A stretch of DNA of 64,000 nucleotides, from NCBI RefSeq assembly GCF_022809125.1, contig NZ_JALGBI010000003.1, forward strand, positions 248,001-312,000. The letters are read 5' to 3'. The notes beneath the pieces are model-generated. The model was not told the DNA's origin. It made no database searches and saw only the letters and a list, made by a program, of their open reading frames with translations. Made by a program: the position numbers and the translations under genes. Below, one piece after another: positions 17,281-26,815 of this stretch (position 1 is its first letter; the number at the start of each line of letters is the position of its first letter). The DNA is from Variovorax terrae. Lineage in GTDB: Bacteria > Pseudomonadota > Gammaproteobacteria > Burkholderiales > Burkholderiaceae_C.

Positions 17281-18381
17281 ATGACCTCCCTGTTCGACCC
17301 CACCCATGCCGGCCGCATCGCGCTGGCCAACCGCATCGTGATGGCGCCGCTCACGCGCAACCGCGCGCCCGGCGCCCAGCCCACGGCCCCCATGGCCACC
17401 TACTACGCCCAGCGCGCCAGCGCCGGCTTGATCGTGACCGAGGCCACCGCCATCAGCCACCAGGGCCAGGGCTATGCCGACGTGCCCGGCCTCTGGAGCG
17501 CCGAGCAGGTGGCCGGCTGGAAGAAGGTCACCGATGCCGTGCACGCGGCCGGCGGCCGCATCGTGGTGCAGCTGTGGCACGTGGGCCGCATCTCGCACAA
17601 CGAGCTGCAGCCCGGCGGGCGCGCGCCGGTGGCGCCCTCGGCCCTGCGCGCCAAGACCAAGACCTACCTGATCCACGACGGCGTTGGCGCCTTCGTCGAC
17701 ACCTCCGAGCCGCGCGCGCTGGAGCGCGCCGAGTTGCCCGGCATCGTCGAGGACTACCGCCGCGCCGCGCGCCATGCCATCGAGGCCGGCTTCGACGGCG
17801 TCGAGGTGCACGGCGCCAACGGCTACCTGCTCGACCAGTTCCTGAAGACCGGCGCCAACCAGCGCAGCGACGACTACGGCGGCCCTCTCGAGAACCGCGC
17901 GCGGCTGCTGCTCGAGGTGATGCGGGCCGTCACGGCCGAGATCGGCGGCGACCGCACCGGGCTGCGCCTCTCGCCCGTGACGCCGGCCAACGACATCGTC
18001 GACGCCGACCCGCAGCCGCTATTCGGCTACGTGGCGAAACAGCTCGCCCCGCTGGGCCTGGCCTACCTGCACATCATCGAGGGCGCCACCGGCGGGCCGC
18101 GCGAGATCGCCGAGCGCCCGTTCGACTACGCGGCCTTCAAGGCGGCCTACCGCGCCGCGGGCGGCAAGGCCGCCTGGATGGTCAACAACGGCTACGACCG
18201 CGCACTGGCCGAAGCCGCGCTGGCCCAGGGCGCCGACCTCGTGGCCTTCGGCAAGCCCTTCATCGCCAACCCGGACCTGCCGCGCCGCCTGCGCGAGAAC
18301 GCGCCGCTCAACGAGGGCGACCGCAGCACCTTCTACGGCGGCGGCGCCCGGGGCTACACCGACTACCCGGCGCTGGCCTGA
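17281..18381 (+). CDS. nemA: NADH:flavin oxidoreductase / alkene reductase, Old Yellow Enzyme family
   Basis: A 366-residue FMN-dependent TIM-barrel reductase. Visible: RIVMAPLTRNRAP near the N terminus, VQLWHVGRISH, the substrate-binding pair VHGANGYLLDQF (His, Asn), NQRSDDYGGPLENR and the C-terminal GADLVAFGKPFIANPDLP. Members reduce activated alkenes, N-ethylmaleimide and nitro compounds. The symbol reflects resemblance to NemA. Its 3' end overlaps the hemerythrin gene by 19 bp tail to tail. Confidence 0.9.
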   Translation: MTSLFDPTHAGRIALANRIVMAPLTRNRAPGAQPTAPMATYYAQRASAGLIVTEATAISHQGQGYADVPGLWSAEQVAGWKKVTDAVHAAGGRIVVQLWHVGRISHNELQPGGRAPVAPSALRAKTKTYLIHDGVGAFVDTSEPRALERAELPGIVEDYRRAARHAIEAGFDGVEVHGANGYLLDQFLKTGANQRSDDYGGPLENRARLLLEVMRAVTAEIGGDRTGLRLSPVTPANDIVDADPQPLFGYVAKQLAPLGLAYLHIIEGATGGPREIAERPFDYAAFKAAYRAAGGKAAWMVNNGYDRALAEAALAQGADLVAFGKPFIANPDLPRRLRENAPLNEGDRSTFYGGGARGYTDYPALA

Positions 18382-19001
18382 GCCGGCTGCGCGCCGGCGC
18401 GCGCCATGCCGCCGGCGTCGCCCAGCCCGAGCGGCTCGGGCGCCGTCATCACGATGCGGGTGAACAGCCGGTCGTAGAGCGCGTCGGGCGGCTGCCCGCC
18501 GGCCAGCGGGTCGCGGTGGGCGCCGAAGGCGGCGTCCAGCTCGGCCCAGTCGGCGGCCGTGAGCGCAGCCTGCGCCTGCGGCAGGATCTCGCGCTCTTCC
18601 AGCCGCATGTGCTCCAGGTAGAACGCCACGTAGTGCCCGGCCGCCTCCGCGAAGGCCGGGCGGCGCGACTCGCCCAGCAGCTCCCAGGCCAGCAGCAGGT
18701 GCTGCAGCTCGCGCACCCGGGCCTCGCCCTGCAGGTGGTCCTGCTCCAGCCGCGCGATCGCCGCCAGGGTCTGCGGCGCACGCCGCGCCACGCGGGGAAA
18801 CAGCAGGTCCGACTCCTTCGGGTGGTGCCGCCGCTCGGGGAACTCGTCGATGTAGAACAGCATGGCGCGCAGCACGTCGAAGAACATCGCGGGCCGGTCG
18901 CCCGGGCCGCGCTCGGCCAGGGTGCGCAATGACACCAGCATGGCCGCCAGGGCCGCGTGCTCGTCGAAGATGATGCGGACAGTGGCGGGGGTGGTCGTCA
19001 T
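18363..19001 (-). CDS. hemerythrin domain-containing protein
   Basis: A 212-residue protein with the hemerythrin-like metal ligands: IIFDEHAALAAM, FERRHH-type segment FPERRHHPKESDLLFP, EQDHLQGEARVREL and YLEHMRLEEREILP. These bind a di-iron centre; roles in oxygen, NO or iron sensing are known for the family. Start at MTTTPATVRII, 65 bp from the sensor kinase stop. The C-terminal ~30 residues (PLGLGDAGG onward) are low complexity. Confidence 0.87.
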   Translation of the reverse strand: MTTTPATVRIIFDEHAALAAMLVSLRTLAERGPGDRPAMFFDVLRAMLFYIDEFPERRHHPKESDLLFPRVARRAPQTLAAIARLEQDHLQGEARVRELQHLLLAWELLGESRRPAFAEAAGHYVAFYLEHMRLEEREILPQAQAALTAADWAELDAAFGAHRDPLAGGQPPDALYDRLFTRIVMTAPEPLGLGDAGGMARAGAQPAQASAG

Positions 19002-19066
19002 GGCGCGGCTTCCGGAGTCGGGGCCCCGAGGCTCCCACATCCACCCGCGCGCCGCGTTGACGCAGA

Positions 19067-20413
19067 TCAAGCCGGCGGCGCGGCGGCGGCAAACACCACG
19101 CTGGCGCGCAGGCCATGCCCGTCGGGCCCGCCGGCCAGCTCCAGCCTGGCATTGAGCAGCTGCGCATAGCGCGCCACGATCGCCAGCCCCAGGCCCGCGC
19201 CCTGCCCCAGGCGCTCGCCGGCCCCGCCCTGGGCCCAGCGCTGCATCAGCCGCCGCTGTTCGTCGGCCGGGATGCCCGGGCCGTTGTCCACCACGCTCAG
19301 CGCCACCCGCTCGCCCTCGCGCTGCAGCGCCACCGTCACGTGGGCCGCGTCGGCGCCGTAGCGGCCGTAGCGCAGGGCGTTGTCGATCAGGTTGTTGAGA
19401 ATGCCCTCGATCAGCGCGGCATGGCCCTCGACCCACACCGGGTCGTCGAGCCCGCGCGCGCCGAGATCGACCCCGGCCGCGTCGGCGCCCGGCAGGTGGC
19501 GCAGCACCACCGCGTGCACCAGCTCGTCCAGCTGCACCGGCGCCAGCGGCAGGCCGGTCTGCGCCTCATCCGCCAGCGCCAGCGCCAGCAATTGGTCCAC
19601 CAGGTGGCTGGCGCGCGTCTGGCTGCCGGCGATGCGCTGCAGCTGCTCGCGCCAGACCTCGGGCTCGGCCTGCGCCAGGCCGTATTCGGTCAGCGCGCGG
19701 ATGCCCGCCAGCGGCGTGCGCAGCTCGTGCGCCACGTTGCCCGCGAATTCGCGCTGCGCGCGCACGCCCTGCCCCACGCGCTCCAGCAGCGAGTTGATGG
19801 CCGTGCCCAGCCGCTCCACGTCGCGCGTGCTGGCCGACACCGGCACCGGCGTCAGGTCGCGCGCATCGCGCTGCTCCACCGCCTGCTGCAGCCGGGCCAG
19901 CGGCGCCAGGTCGCGCTGGATCGCGCGGTGCAGCCAGGCGGCCAGCAGCAGCAGCAGCAGCACCTGCGGCACGATCGAGTAGGTCAGCAGCCGGCGCAGC
20001 AGCGCGTTGCGGCTCAGCGTGGTCTGGGCCATCACCACGTCGAACTCCAGCGGCTCCAGGCGGTGCAGCGTCACCGCGCGCAGGTTCTTGCCCTGGTAGC
20101 TGATGTCAGAGAACCGGTAGGCCGTCTCGTCGAGCAGCGGCGGGGTCTGCAGCCCGGCGTGGCCGGCCACCAGCGAGCCGTCCGGCAGCCGCACCGCGAA
20201 GTACATCGTCTCCACCTGGTCGAACAGCACGGCGCCGACCTCGCGCTGCGTCAGGGCCAGCTCCAGCCGGTCGCCATGCAGGTGCACCCGCGAGGCCACC
20301 GAATAGGCGTCGTCCAGCAGCGAGCGGTCGAACGCCTGCTGGGTGAAGAAATTGGCGATGCCCACCGCCACCACGGTGCCGATCAGCCAGGTCAGCGCCA
20401 GCGGCAGCATCAC
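19067..20413 (-). CDS. two-component sensor histidine kinase (TctE/QseC-type)
   Basis: At least 448 residues. Membrane segments ~3-23 and ~142-162 flank a 2CSK_N-like periplasmic sensor; HAMP-like region, then phospho-acceptor His229 in FAGNVAHELRTPLAG, N box NNLIDNALRYG, and G boxes VVDNGPGIP and GAGLGLAIV. Start is unclear: the listed GTG falls at the edge of the first membrane segment. The frame is open upstream to a CTG at 20485 that overlaps the regulator stop as CTGA, giving a longer cytoplasmic leader (SLRTRVLQHV). Pairs with the OmpR-type regulator upstream. Confidence 0.87.
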   Translation of the reverse strand: MMLPLALTWLIGTVVAVGIANFFTQQAFDRSLLDDAYSVASRVHLHGDRLELALTQREVGAVLFDQVETMYFAVRLPDGSLVAGHAGLQTPPLLDETAYRFSDISYQGKNLRAVTLHRLEPLEFDVVMAQTTLSRNALLRRLLTYSIVPQVLLLLLLAAWLHRAIQRDLAPLARLQQAVEQRDARDLTPVPVSASTRDVERLGTAINSLLERVGQGVRAQREFAGNVAHELRTPLAGIRALTEYGLAQAEPEVWREQLQRIAGSQTRASHLVDQLLALALADEAQTGLPLAPVQLDELVHAVVLRHLPGADAAGVDLGARGLDDPVWVEGHAALIEGILNNLIDNALRYGRYGADAAHVTVALQREGERVALSVVDNGPGIPADEQRRLMQRWAQGGAGERLGQGAGLGLAIVARYAQLLNARLELAGGPDGHGLRASVVFAAAAPPA

Positions 20414-20481
20414 ATGCTGCAGGACGCGGGTGCGCAGCGACGGCTTCGGGCCGCGCTCCCCCTCGGGGCGGGCGGCCGGGT

Positions 20482-21171
20482 TCAGTGCTCGGCCTCCAGC
20501 ACGTAGCCCAGGCCGCGCAGCGTGCGGATGCCGGCGCCGCTGCCGGCCAGCTTCTTGCGCAGGCGCGAGATGAAGGCTTCGAGCGCGTTGTCGCCCAGCG
20601 CATCGTTGAAATCAGAGAGCTTGTCGGACAGCGTGCGCTTGCTGACCACGCGACCCGGCGGGCTCATGAGCTCCCACAGCACCTCGAACTCGCGCGCCGG
20701 CAGCACCAGCTCGGTGACGCCGATCGAGAAGCGCCGGTTCTTGCGGTCCAGCGCGAGCTGGCTCACCACGGCCATGTCCTCTGCGCCCTGCGAGCGGCGC
20801 ACCAGTGCGCGCAGCCGCGCCTCCACCTCGGCGAGGTCGAAGGGCTTGCCCAGGTAGTCGTCGGCGCCGGCGTCCAGCCCGGCGATGCGCTCGTCCGTGC
20901 GGTTGCGCGCCGTCAGCACCAGCACCGGCGTGCGGTCGCCGCGCGCGCGCGCATTGCGCAGCGCCGACAGGCCGCTGCCCAGGCCGCTTTGCGGGTTGTC
21001 CGAGGTCGGCAGGTTCAGGTCCAGCAGCACCGCGTCGAACGGCTGCACGCGCCAGAAATGCTCGGCCTCGGCCAGCGTCACGGCCACATCCACGCGATGG
21101 CCTGCGTCCTGCAGGCTTCGCAGCATCACGTCGCGCAGCACGGCATCGTCTTCAACCAGCAGGATTCTCAT
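20482..21171 (-). CDS. OmpR-family response regulator
   Basis: A 229-residue regulator. Receiver domain with acidic pocket VEDD at 6-9, phospho-acceptor Asp51 in LLDLNLP and Lys in LGKPFDL; winged helix with ISRLRKKL and TLRGLGYVLE. The loop after Asp51 (TSDNPQSGLGSG) is about six residues longer than usual. Operon with the sensor kinase and divergent from the TolC-CzcB-CzcA genes across 86 bp, so metal-responsive control of the efflux operon is likely (inference). Confidence 0.9.
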   Translation of the reverse strand: MRILLVEDDAVLRDVMLRSLQDAGHRVDVAVTLAEAEHFWRVQPFDAVLLDLNLPTSDNPQSGLGSGLSALRNARARGDRTPVLVLTARNRTDERIAGLDAGADDYLGKPFDLAEVEARLRALVRRSQGAEDMAVVSQLALDRKNRRFSIGVTELVLPAREFEVLWELMSPPGRVVSKRTLSDKLSDFNDALGDNALEAFISRLRKKLAGSGAGIRTLRGLGYVLEAEH

Positions 21172-21257
21172 AGCTTATTTTCGTGGAGTTGGTGTACGCA
21201 TTTTTACGAAACCGTTGGGTCAGTAACAAGTCAGCCCCCGGCAGCGATAAGTGGTCG

Positions 21258-22529
21258 ATGAGCATACGACAGCTTTTCCTGATTTCAAGCTTGGCCCTGG
21301 CTTGCCAGGCCCACGCTCAGGCCGACCGCAGCCTCACGCTCGGCCAGACCCTGCAAGCCGCCCGCAACAACCTCGACGTGGCGCTGGCCCGCCACGCACT
21401 GACCGCCAGCCAGGCCGACATCACGGCCGCCAACCACGCCCCGCTGCCCGTGCTGACCGCCAAGATGTCCGCCATCGACCTGCAAAACGGCGTCGGCGGC
21501 GGCAATGTGCTGCGCGACAAGCGCATCGACAAGTCGATCGGCCTGGACTGGACCTGGGAGCGCGGCAACAAGCGCGAACTGCGCACCCTGGCCGCGCAGC
21601 GCGCCGCCGACGCCGCCAAGGCCGACGTGGACGACGTCCAGACCCAGCAGCTGCTGGCCGCCCACGCCGCCTACTTCGACCTGCTGGCCGCGCAGGAGCG
21701 GCTCGAGCAGGTGTCGGCCATCGAGCGCAGCGCCGCCCAGCTGGCCACCACGGCGGCCCGGCGCGTGCGCGCGGGCGACCTTGCGGCGCAGGACGAAGCC
21801 CGCACCAGCATCGAGGCCCAGCGCGCGCTGGCCGACGTGCAGGCCGCCCAGCTCGAGCGCCAGCGCGCCGCGCTGGCGCTGGCGCTGATCATCGGGCGCG
21901 AAGGCGATGCCGGCGCGCTCACGGCCCGCGGCGACTGGCCCGCGCTCGACGCCGCGGCGGCCAGCCCGGCCGACTTCGCCGCGCTGGTGGACGCGCGCCC
22001 CGAGGTGCGCGCCGCCCAGGCCCGCGTGCAGGCGGCACAGGCCGTGCGGGACGGCACCGAGGCCCTCAAGCGCAACGACATCACCTGGGGCGCCTCGCTC
22101 GACCACTACCCCGGCACCTCGACCCGGCTGCTGGAGCTGCGCCTGCAGATGCCGCTGCAATGGGGCTACAGCTACCAGGGCGAGATCGGGCGCGCCCAGG
22201 CCCAGTACGCCCAGGCCCAGGACGCGCTCGAGAAGACGCGCCGCGCCGCCGGCAACGAAATGCTGCGCCTGCAGCAGGAAGCCATGAGCAGCGCGCAGCG
22301 CGCCCAGGGCTACCAGGGCGGCATCCTGCCGCGCGCGCGCCAGGTGGCCGAGAGCGCGGAGACCGCCTACAACAAGGGCGCCCTGTCGCTGACCGACCTG
22401 CTCGACGCGCGCCGCACGCTGCGCGCCACGCAGCTCGACGCGCTCGACGCCCGCACCGACTTCGCCAAGGCCGCAGGCGCCTGGCAGCTGCGCACCCGGC
22501 CCGAAGCGCTGCTCGCCCCCACCCCCTGA
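21258..22529 (+). CDS. TolC-family outer membrane efflux protein (CzcC-like)
   Basis: A 423-residue outer-membrane factor. Signal peptide MSIRQLFLISSLALACQAHA, then two long alanine/glutamine-rich coiled-coil repeats typical of OEP proteins, with YNKGALSLTDLLDARRTL near the C terminus. It forms the exit duct for the CzcB/CzcA-like pump. The frame extends upstream, but this start gives a clean signal peptide. First gene of a three-gene operon. Confidence 0.87.
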   Translation: MSIRQLFLISSLALACQAHAQADRSLTLGQTLQAARNNLDVALARHALTASQADITAANHAPLPVLTAKMSAIDLQNGVGGGNVLRDKRIDKSIGLDWTWERGNKRELRTLAAQRAADAAKADVDDVQTQQLLAAHAAYFDLLAAQERLEQVSAIERSAAQLATTAARRVRAGDLAAQDEARTSIEAQRALADVQAAQLERQRAALALALIIGREGDAGALTARGDWPALDAAAASPADFAALVDARPEVRAAQARVQAAQAVRDGTEALKRNDITWGASLDHYPGTSTRLLELRLQMPLQWGYSYQGEIGRAQAQYAQAQDALEKTRRAAGNEMLRLQQEAMSSAQRAQGYQGGILPRARQVAESAETAYNKGALSLTDLLDARRTLRATQLDALDARTDFAKAAGAWQLRTRPEALLAPTP

Positions 22530-22550
22530 ATTTGACCCAACGGATCCTTC

Positions 22551-23735
22551 ATGCCGACTCGCTTTTTTCCCTTGCCCGCACTGGCCCTGGCGCTGCTGCT
22601 GAACGGCTGCAACGAAGCCGCCCCGCCGCCCCCGCCCGAAGCGGCGGCCCCGATCATGCAGAACAACCAGCTGCGCTTCACCCCCGGCCACCCGCAGCTC
22701 GCGCTGCTGGGCCTGACGGCGGCCGCGCCCGGCCGCGCCATCACGGTGGAGCTGCCGGCTCGGCTGGTCTGGAACGAGGAACGCACGCAGCGCATCTACC
22801 CCGCGTTTGCCGGGCGCGTCACCGCGATCCGCGCCGACGTGGGCCAGGCCGTGCAGCCCGGCACGCCGCTGGCGCAGCTGGCCTCGCCCGACTTCGGGCA
22901 GGCGCAGGCCGACACGGCGCGCGCCCAGGTTGACGTGCGCCTCACGCAAAAGGCCCTGCAACGCCAGCGCGAGCTGTTCGAGGCCGGCATCGTGGCGCGC
23001 AAGGACCTCGAGCAGTCCGAGGCCGACGCCGCGCGCGCGCAGGCCGAGAGCCTGCGCGCCGAGGCACGCACCCGCCTGTACAGCAGCGGCAGCAGCGTCA
23101 ACCAGCAGCTCTCGCTCAATGCCAGCATCGCGGGCACGGTGGTCGAGCGCAACCTCAACCCGGGCCAGGAGCTGCGGCCCGACCAGTCGGGCCCCGGCGT
23201 GCCGGCGCTGTTCGTGATCTCCGATCCCACCTCGCTGTGGGTGCAGATCGATGCGCGCGAATCCGAGGCCGGCACGCTGCGCGCCGGCACCAGCTTCGAG
23301 CTCTCGCTGCCGGCCCTGCCCGGGCAGAAGTTCGAGGGCCGGGTCACGGCCGCGTCCGACTTCATCGACCCCAGCACCCGCACCATCAAGGTCCGCGGCG
23401 TGGTGGCCAACCCCGAGCGCCGCCTGAAGGCCGAGATGCTGGCCACCGCCCGCGTCGAGCGCCAGCTCGGCTCGGGCGTGCTGGTGCCGGCCTCCGCCGT
23501 GGTGCTGCGCGGCGTCACGCAATGGGTGTTCGTGCAGGTGCAGCCCGGCGTGTTCGAGCCGCGCGAGGTGCAGCTTGGCTATGAAGGGCCGAAGGAGGTC
23601 GTGGTCGCGGGCGGGCTGGAGGTCGGCGAGCAGGTCGTCAGCAGCAACGCGCTGCTGCTGGCCCGCCTGTTCAGGGTGGCGACGGACGGAGCCCGTCCCG
23701 CCACAGCGCCGGCTGCGAAGGCCTCGCAGCCATGA
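22551..23735 (+). CDS. czcB: efflux RND transporter periplasmic adaptor (CzcB-like lipoprotein)
   Basis: A 394-residue membrane-fusion protein. Lipobox LLLNGC near residue 20, proline/alanine linker, then barrel-sandwich (AFAGRVTAIRADVGQAVQPG and ASIAGTVVERNLNPGQEL) flanking a coiled coil, and a beta-barrel/MP domain. It bridges the inner-membrane pump and the TolC-like duct. The stop overlaps czcA as ATGA. Metal specificity not readable; no CusB-type methionine cluster at the N terminus. Confidence 0.87.
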   Translation: MPTRFFPLPALALALLLNGCNEAAPPPPPEAAAPIMQNNQLRFTPGHPQLALLGLTAAAPGRAITVELPARLVWNEERTQRIYPAFAGRVTAIRADVGQAVQPGTPLAQLASPDFGQAQADTARAQVDVRLTQKALQRQRELFEAGIVARKDLEQSEADAARAQAESLRAEARTRLYSSGSSVNQQLSLNASIAGTVVERNLNPGQELRPDQSGPGVPALFVISDPTSLWVQIDARESEAGTLRAGTSFELSLPALPGQKFEGRVTAASDFIDPSTRTIKVRGVVANPERRLKAEMLATARVERQLGSGVLVPASAVVLRGVTQWVFVQVQPGVFEPREVQLGYEGPKEVVVAGGLEVGEQVVSSNALLLARLFRVATDGARPATAPAAKASQP

Positions 23736-26700
23736 AGCGCCTGATCGACTACGCGCTGCACCAGCCGCTGTTCATCGTCCTGGGCACCCTGCTGTTCGTG
23801 ATGGCGGGCGTCATCGCGTTCAAGAACCTTTCGGTCGAAGCCTTCCCCGACGTCACCGACACCCAGGTCACCGTGATCGCGCTGTACCCGGGGCGGGCTG
23901 CCGAAGAGGTGGAAAAGCAGGTCACCCTGCCGATCGAGACCGCGCTGTCGGGCCTGCCCAATTCGATCCGGCTGTTCTCGCACACCCAGTTCGGCCTGTC
24001 CTACACCGTCATCACCTATGACGACGCGGCCAACGTCAACATCGCGCGCCAGCAGGTCAACGAGCGCCTGACCGGCGTCGACCTGCCGCCCGGCGCGCAG
24101 GTCAACGTGGCGCCCAACGCCACGCCGGTGGGCGAGATCATGCGCTACCGCCTGCGCGGCGACGGCCTGTCCACCACCGAGCTGCGCACGCTGGAGGACT
24201 GGGTGGCCGAGCGCGCACTGCGCCAGGTGCCCGGCGTGGCCGACGTGGTGGCGATGGGCGGCTTCATCAAGCAGTACGAGGTGCAGCCCGACCTGGACAA
24301 GCTGCGCGCCTACAAGCTCAGCTTCCAGAACCTGCTGGACGCCTTGGGCCGCGGCAACTCCAACGCCGGCGGCAGCTACGTGGCCCAGGGCCCGCAGCAG
24401 TTCGCGATCCGCGGCATCGGCCTGCTGCGCTCGCCCGAGGACATCGGCCGCATCGTGCTGGGCGCGCGCAACGGCACGCCGATCCTGATCCGCGACGTGG
24501 CGCAGGTGAAGCTCGGCGCCGTGCCGCGCCTGGGCATCACCGGCCAGGACCAGGATGACGACGCCGTGATCGGCATCGTCATCATGCGCAAGGGCGAGAA
24601 CCCGAGCGTGGTGCTGCAGGGCGTGAAGGCCAAGATCGAGGAACTCAACACCCGCGGCCTGCCCAAGGGCGTGCAGATCGTGCCGTTCTACGACCGCAGC
24701 TGGCTCATGGGCAAGACCATGACCACCGTGTTCCACAACCTGGTGGAAGGCGCGCTACTGGTGTCGCTGGTGCTCTACATCTTCCTGTCGAACTTCCGCG
24801 CCAGCCTGGCGGTGGTGGTGGTGATCCCGCTGGCGCTGCTGTCCACCTTCATGGGCCTGAAGATCATGGGCGTGCCGGCCAACCTGCTGAGCCTGGGCGC
24901 GATGGACTTCGGCATCATCGTGGACGGCGCGGTGATCGTGATCGAGAACATCATGCACCGCCTCGCGCAGAAGGGCGAGGACATGAGCGACGACGAGCGG
25001 CGCGAGGTGGTGGCCAAGGCCGCCAACGAGGTCGGCCGCCCGACGCTGTTCTCGATGCTCATCATCATCGCCGCGCACATCCCGATCTTCGCGCTGCAGC
25101 GCCACGAGGGCCGCATCTTCCAGCCGATGGCACTGTCGGTCACCACCGCGCTGATCGGCTCGCTGATCATCTCGCTCACCCTCGTGCCGCTGCTGGCCTA
25201 CTGGATGCTCAAGCGCAAGCTGCCGCACGGCGACAACCGCGTCGTCGCCACGGCCAAGCGGCTGTACGCGCCGGTGCTGGCCTGGGCGCTGGAACACCGG
25301 CGCAAGGTGGTGGCCATCGCCCTGGGCGTGTTCGCGCTGTCCATGGTGGCGGCCGCGCGGCTGGGCTCGGAGTTCCTGCCCGAGCTCAACGAGGGCACGT
25401 TCTGGGTCAACTGGGACATGCCGGCCAGCCTGTCGCAGGAAGAGGCCATCAAGGTGCTGAACATGGCGCGCACCACCCTGCAGACCATTCCCGAGGTGCG
25501 CACCACCGTCTCCAAGGCCGGCCAGCCCGAGGACGGCACCGACCCCAAGACGCTCAGCATGGCCGAGGTCTTCGTCGACGTGAAACCGCCCGAGGAATGG
25601 CGCAAGGGCATGACGCGCGACAAGCTGATCGAGGAGATGGACCGCAAGCTCTCGGCCATCCCGAGCGTGGACCCCGCGTTCTCGCAGCCGATCCGCGACA
25701 ACGTGCTCGAGTCGATCTCGCAGATCAAGGGCCAGATCGTGGTCAAGGTCTCGGGCGACGACCTGGGCGAGCTGCGCCGGGCGGTCGAGGCCATGCAGCG
25801 TGAGTTCAAGCAGGTGCGCGGCATCCAGCGTGCCGAGGTCGACCGCCTGGGCGAGCTGCCCCAGCTGGTGATCGACATCGACCGCGACCGCGCCTCGCGC
25901 CTGGGCCTGAACGTGGGCGACGTGCAGGACGTGATCGAGGCCGCGCTGGCCGGCAAGGCCGCCACCCAGCTCTGGGAGGGCGAGCGCAAGTTCGCCGTGG
26001 CGGTGCGCCTGCCGGAAGACCGGCGCGTGATCGGCAACCTGCCCAACACGCCGATCGCCCTGGCCGACGGCGGCTACACCACGCTGGGCGCCGTGAGCAA
26101 CATCCGCGAGGCCAGCGGCGCCATGAACATCGCGCGCGAGGCCGGCCGCCGCACCATGGCCATCGGCATCTTCATCAAGGGCCGCGACATGGGCTCGGTG
26201 GTGGCCGACATGAAGGCCCGCGTCGAGCAGAACGTCAAGCTGCCCGAGAACTACACCATCACCTGGTCGGGCGAGTTCGAGAACCAGGAGCGCGCCATGC
26301 AGCGCCTGTCCGTGGTGGTGCCGATCTCGCTGCTGCTGATCTTCGTGCTGCTGTTCGACGCCTTCAAGTCGTTCAAGACCGCCTCGCTGATCCTGATCAA
26401 CGTGCCGCTGGCGCTGATCGGCGGCTTCGTCGCGCTGTGGATCTTCGGCATCCCGCTGTCGGTCTCGGCCGCCATCGGCTTCATCGCGCTGTCGGGCCAG
26501 GCCGTGCTCAACGGCGTGGTGATGCTGTCGGTGTTCCAGCAGCTGCGCGGCGAGGGCGCGAGCGTGATCGAGGCGGTGCGCGAGGGCTCGATGCAGCGCC
26601 TGCGCACCGTGCTCATGACGGCCCTGCTGGCCGCCCTGGGCCTGCTGCCGATGGCGCTGTCGCACGACATCGGCTCGGAAACCCAGCGCCCGCTGGCCAT

Positions 26701-26815
26701 CGTGGTGATCGGCGGCCTGGTCACCGCCACGCTGCTCACGCTGATCGTGCTGCCGGCGCTGTATGTGGCGTGGTTTTCGCCGAAGGAGCCGCAGCCGGCG
26801 CCGACCAGCGCCTGA
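23732..26815 (+). CDS. czcA: heavy-metal efflux RND transporter, CzcA family
   Basis: A 1027-residue HME-RND inner-membrane pump. N-terminal [16 protein letters not shown], the TM4 signature [15 protein letters not shown] (typical of Zn/Co/Ni/Cd-type CzcA rather than CusA) and TM10-12 segments such as [16 protein letters not shown] are visible. Driven by proton motive force it exports divalent cations from periplasm or cytoplasm through the CzcB/TolC partners. Its last 80 bp overlap the 3' end of convergent copA. Confidence 0.92.
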   Translation: MKRLIDYALHQPLFIVLGTLLFVMAGVIAFKNLSVEAFPDVTDTQVTVIALYPGRAAEEVEKQVTLPIETALSGLPNSIRLFSHTQFGLSYTVITYDDAANVNIARQQVNERLTGVDLPPGAQVNVAPNATPVGEIMRYRLRGDGLSTTELRTLEDWVAERALRQVPGVADVVAMGGFIKQYEVQPDLDKLRAYKLSFQNLLDALGRGNSNAGGSYVAQGPQQFAIRGIGLLRSPEDIGRIVLGARNGTPILIRDVAQVKLGAVPRLGITGQDQDDDAVIGIVIMRKGENPSVVLQGVKAKIEELNTRGLPKGVQIVPFYDRSWLMGKTMTTVFHNLVEGALLVSLVLYIFLSNFRASLAVVVVIPLALLSTFMGLKIMGVPANLLSLGAMDFGIIVDGAVIVIENIMHRLAQKGEDMSDDERREVVAKAANEVGRPTLFSMLIIIAAHIPIFALQRHEGRIFQPMALSVTTALIGSLIISLTLVPLLAYWMLKRKLPHGDNRVVATAKRLYAPVLAWALEHRRKVVAIALGVFALSMVAAARLGSEFLPELNEGTFWVNWDMPASLSQEEAIKVLNMARTTLQTIPEVRTTVSKAGQPEDGTDPKTLSMAEVFVDVKPPEEWRKGMTRDKLIEEMDRKLSAIPSVDPAFSQPIRDNVLESISQIKGQIVVKVSGDDLGELRRAVEAMQREFKQVRGIQRAEVDRLGELPQLVIDIDRDRASRLGLNVGDVQDVIEAALAGKAATQLWEGERKFAVAVRLPEDRRVIGNLPNTPIALADGGYTTLGAVSNIREASGAMNIAREAGRRTMAIGIFIKGRDMGSVVADMKARVEQNVKLPENYTITWSGEFENQERAMQRLSVVVPISLLLIFVLLFDAFKSFKTASLILINVPLALIGGFVALWIFGIPLSVSAAIGFIALSGQAVLNGVVMLSVFQQLRGEGASVIEAVREGSMQRLRTVLMTALLAALGLLPMALSHDIGSETQRPLAIVVIGGLVTATLLTLIVLPALYVAWFSPKEPQPAPTSA

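Noticed and set aside
21285..23522. 745-codon minus-strand frame opposite the TolC-like and czcB genes
   Set aside because: Shadow frame rich in Gly, Ala, Arg and His without motifs; the opposite strand encodes clear efflux proteins.
24755..26665. 636-codon minus-strand frame opposite czcA
   Set aside because: His/Gln/Arg/Asp-rich antisense translation of a conserved RND pump; no folded-domain pattern.
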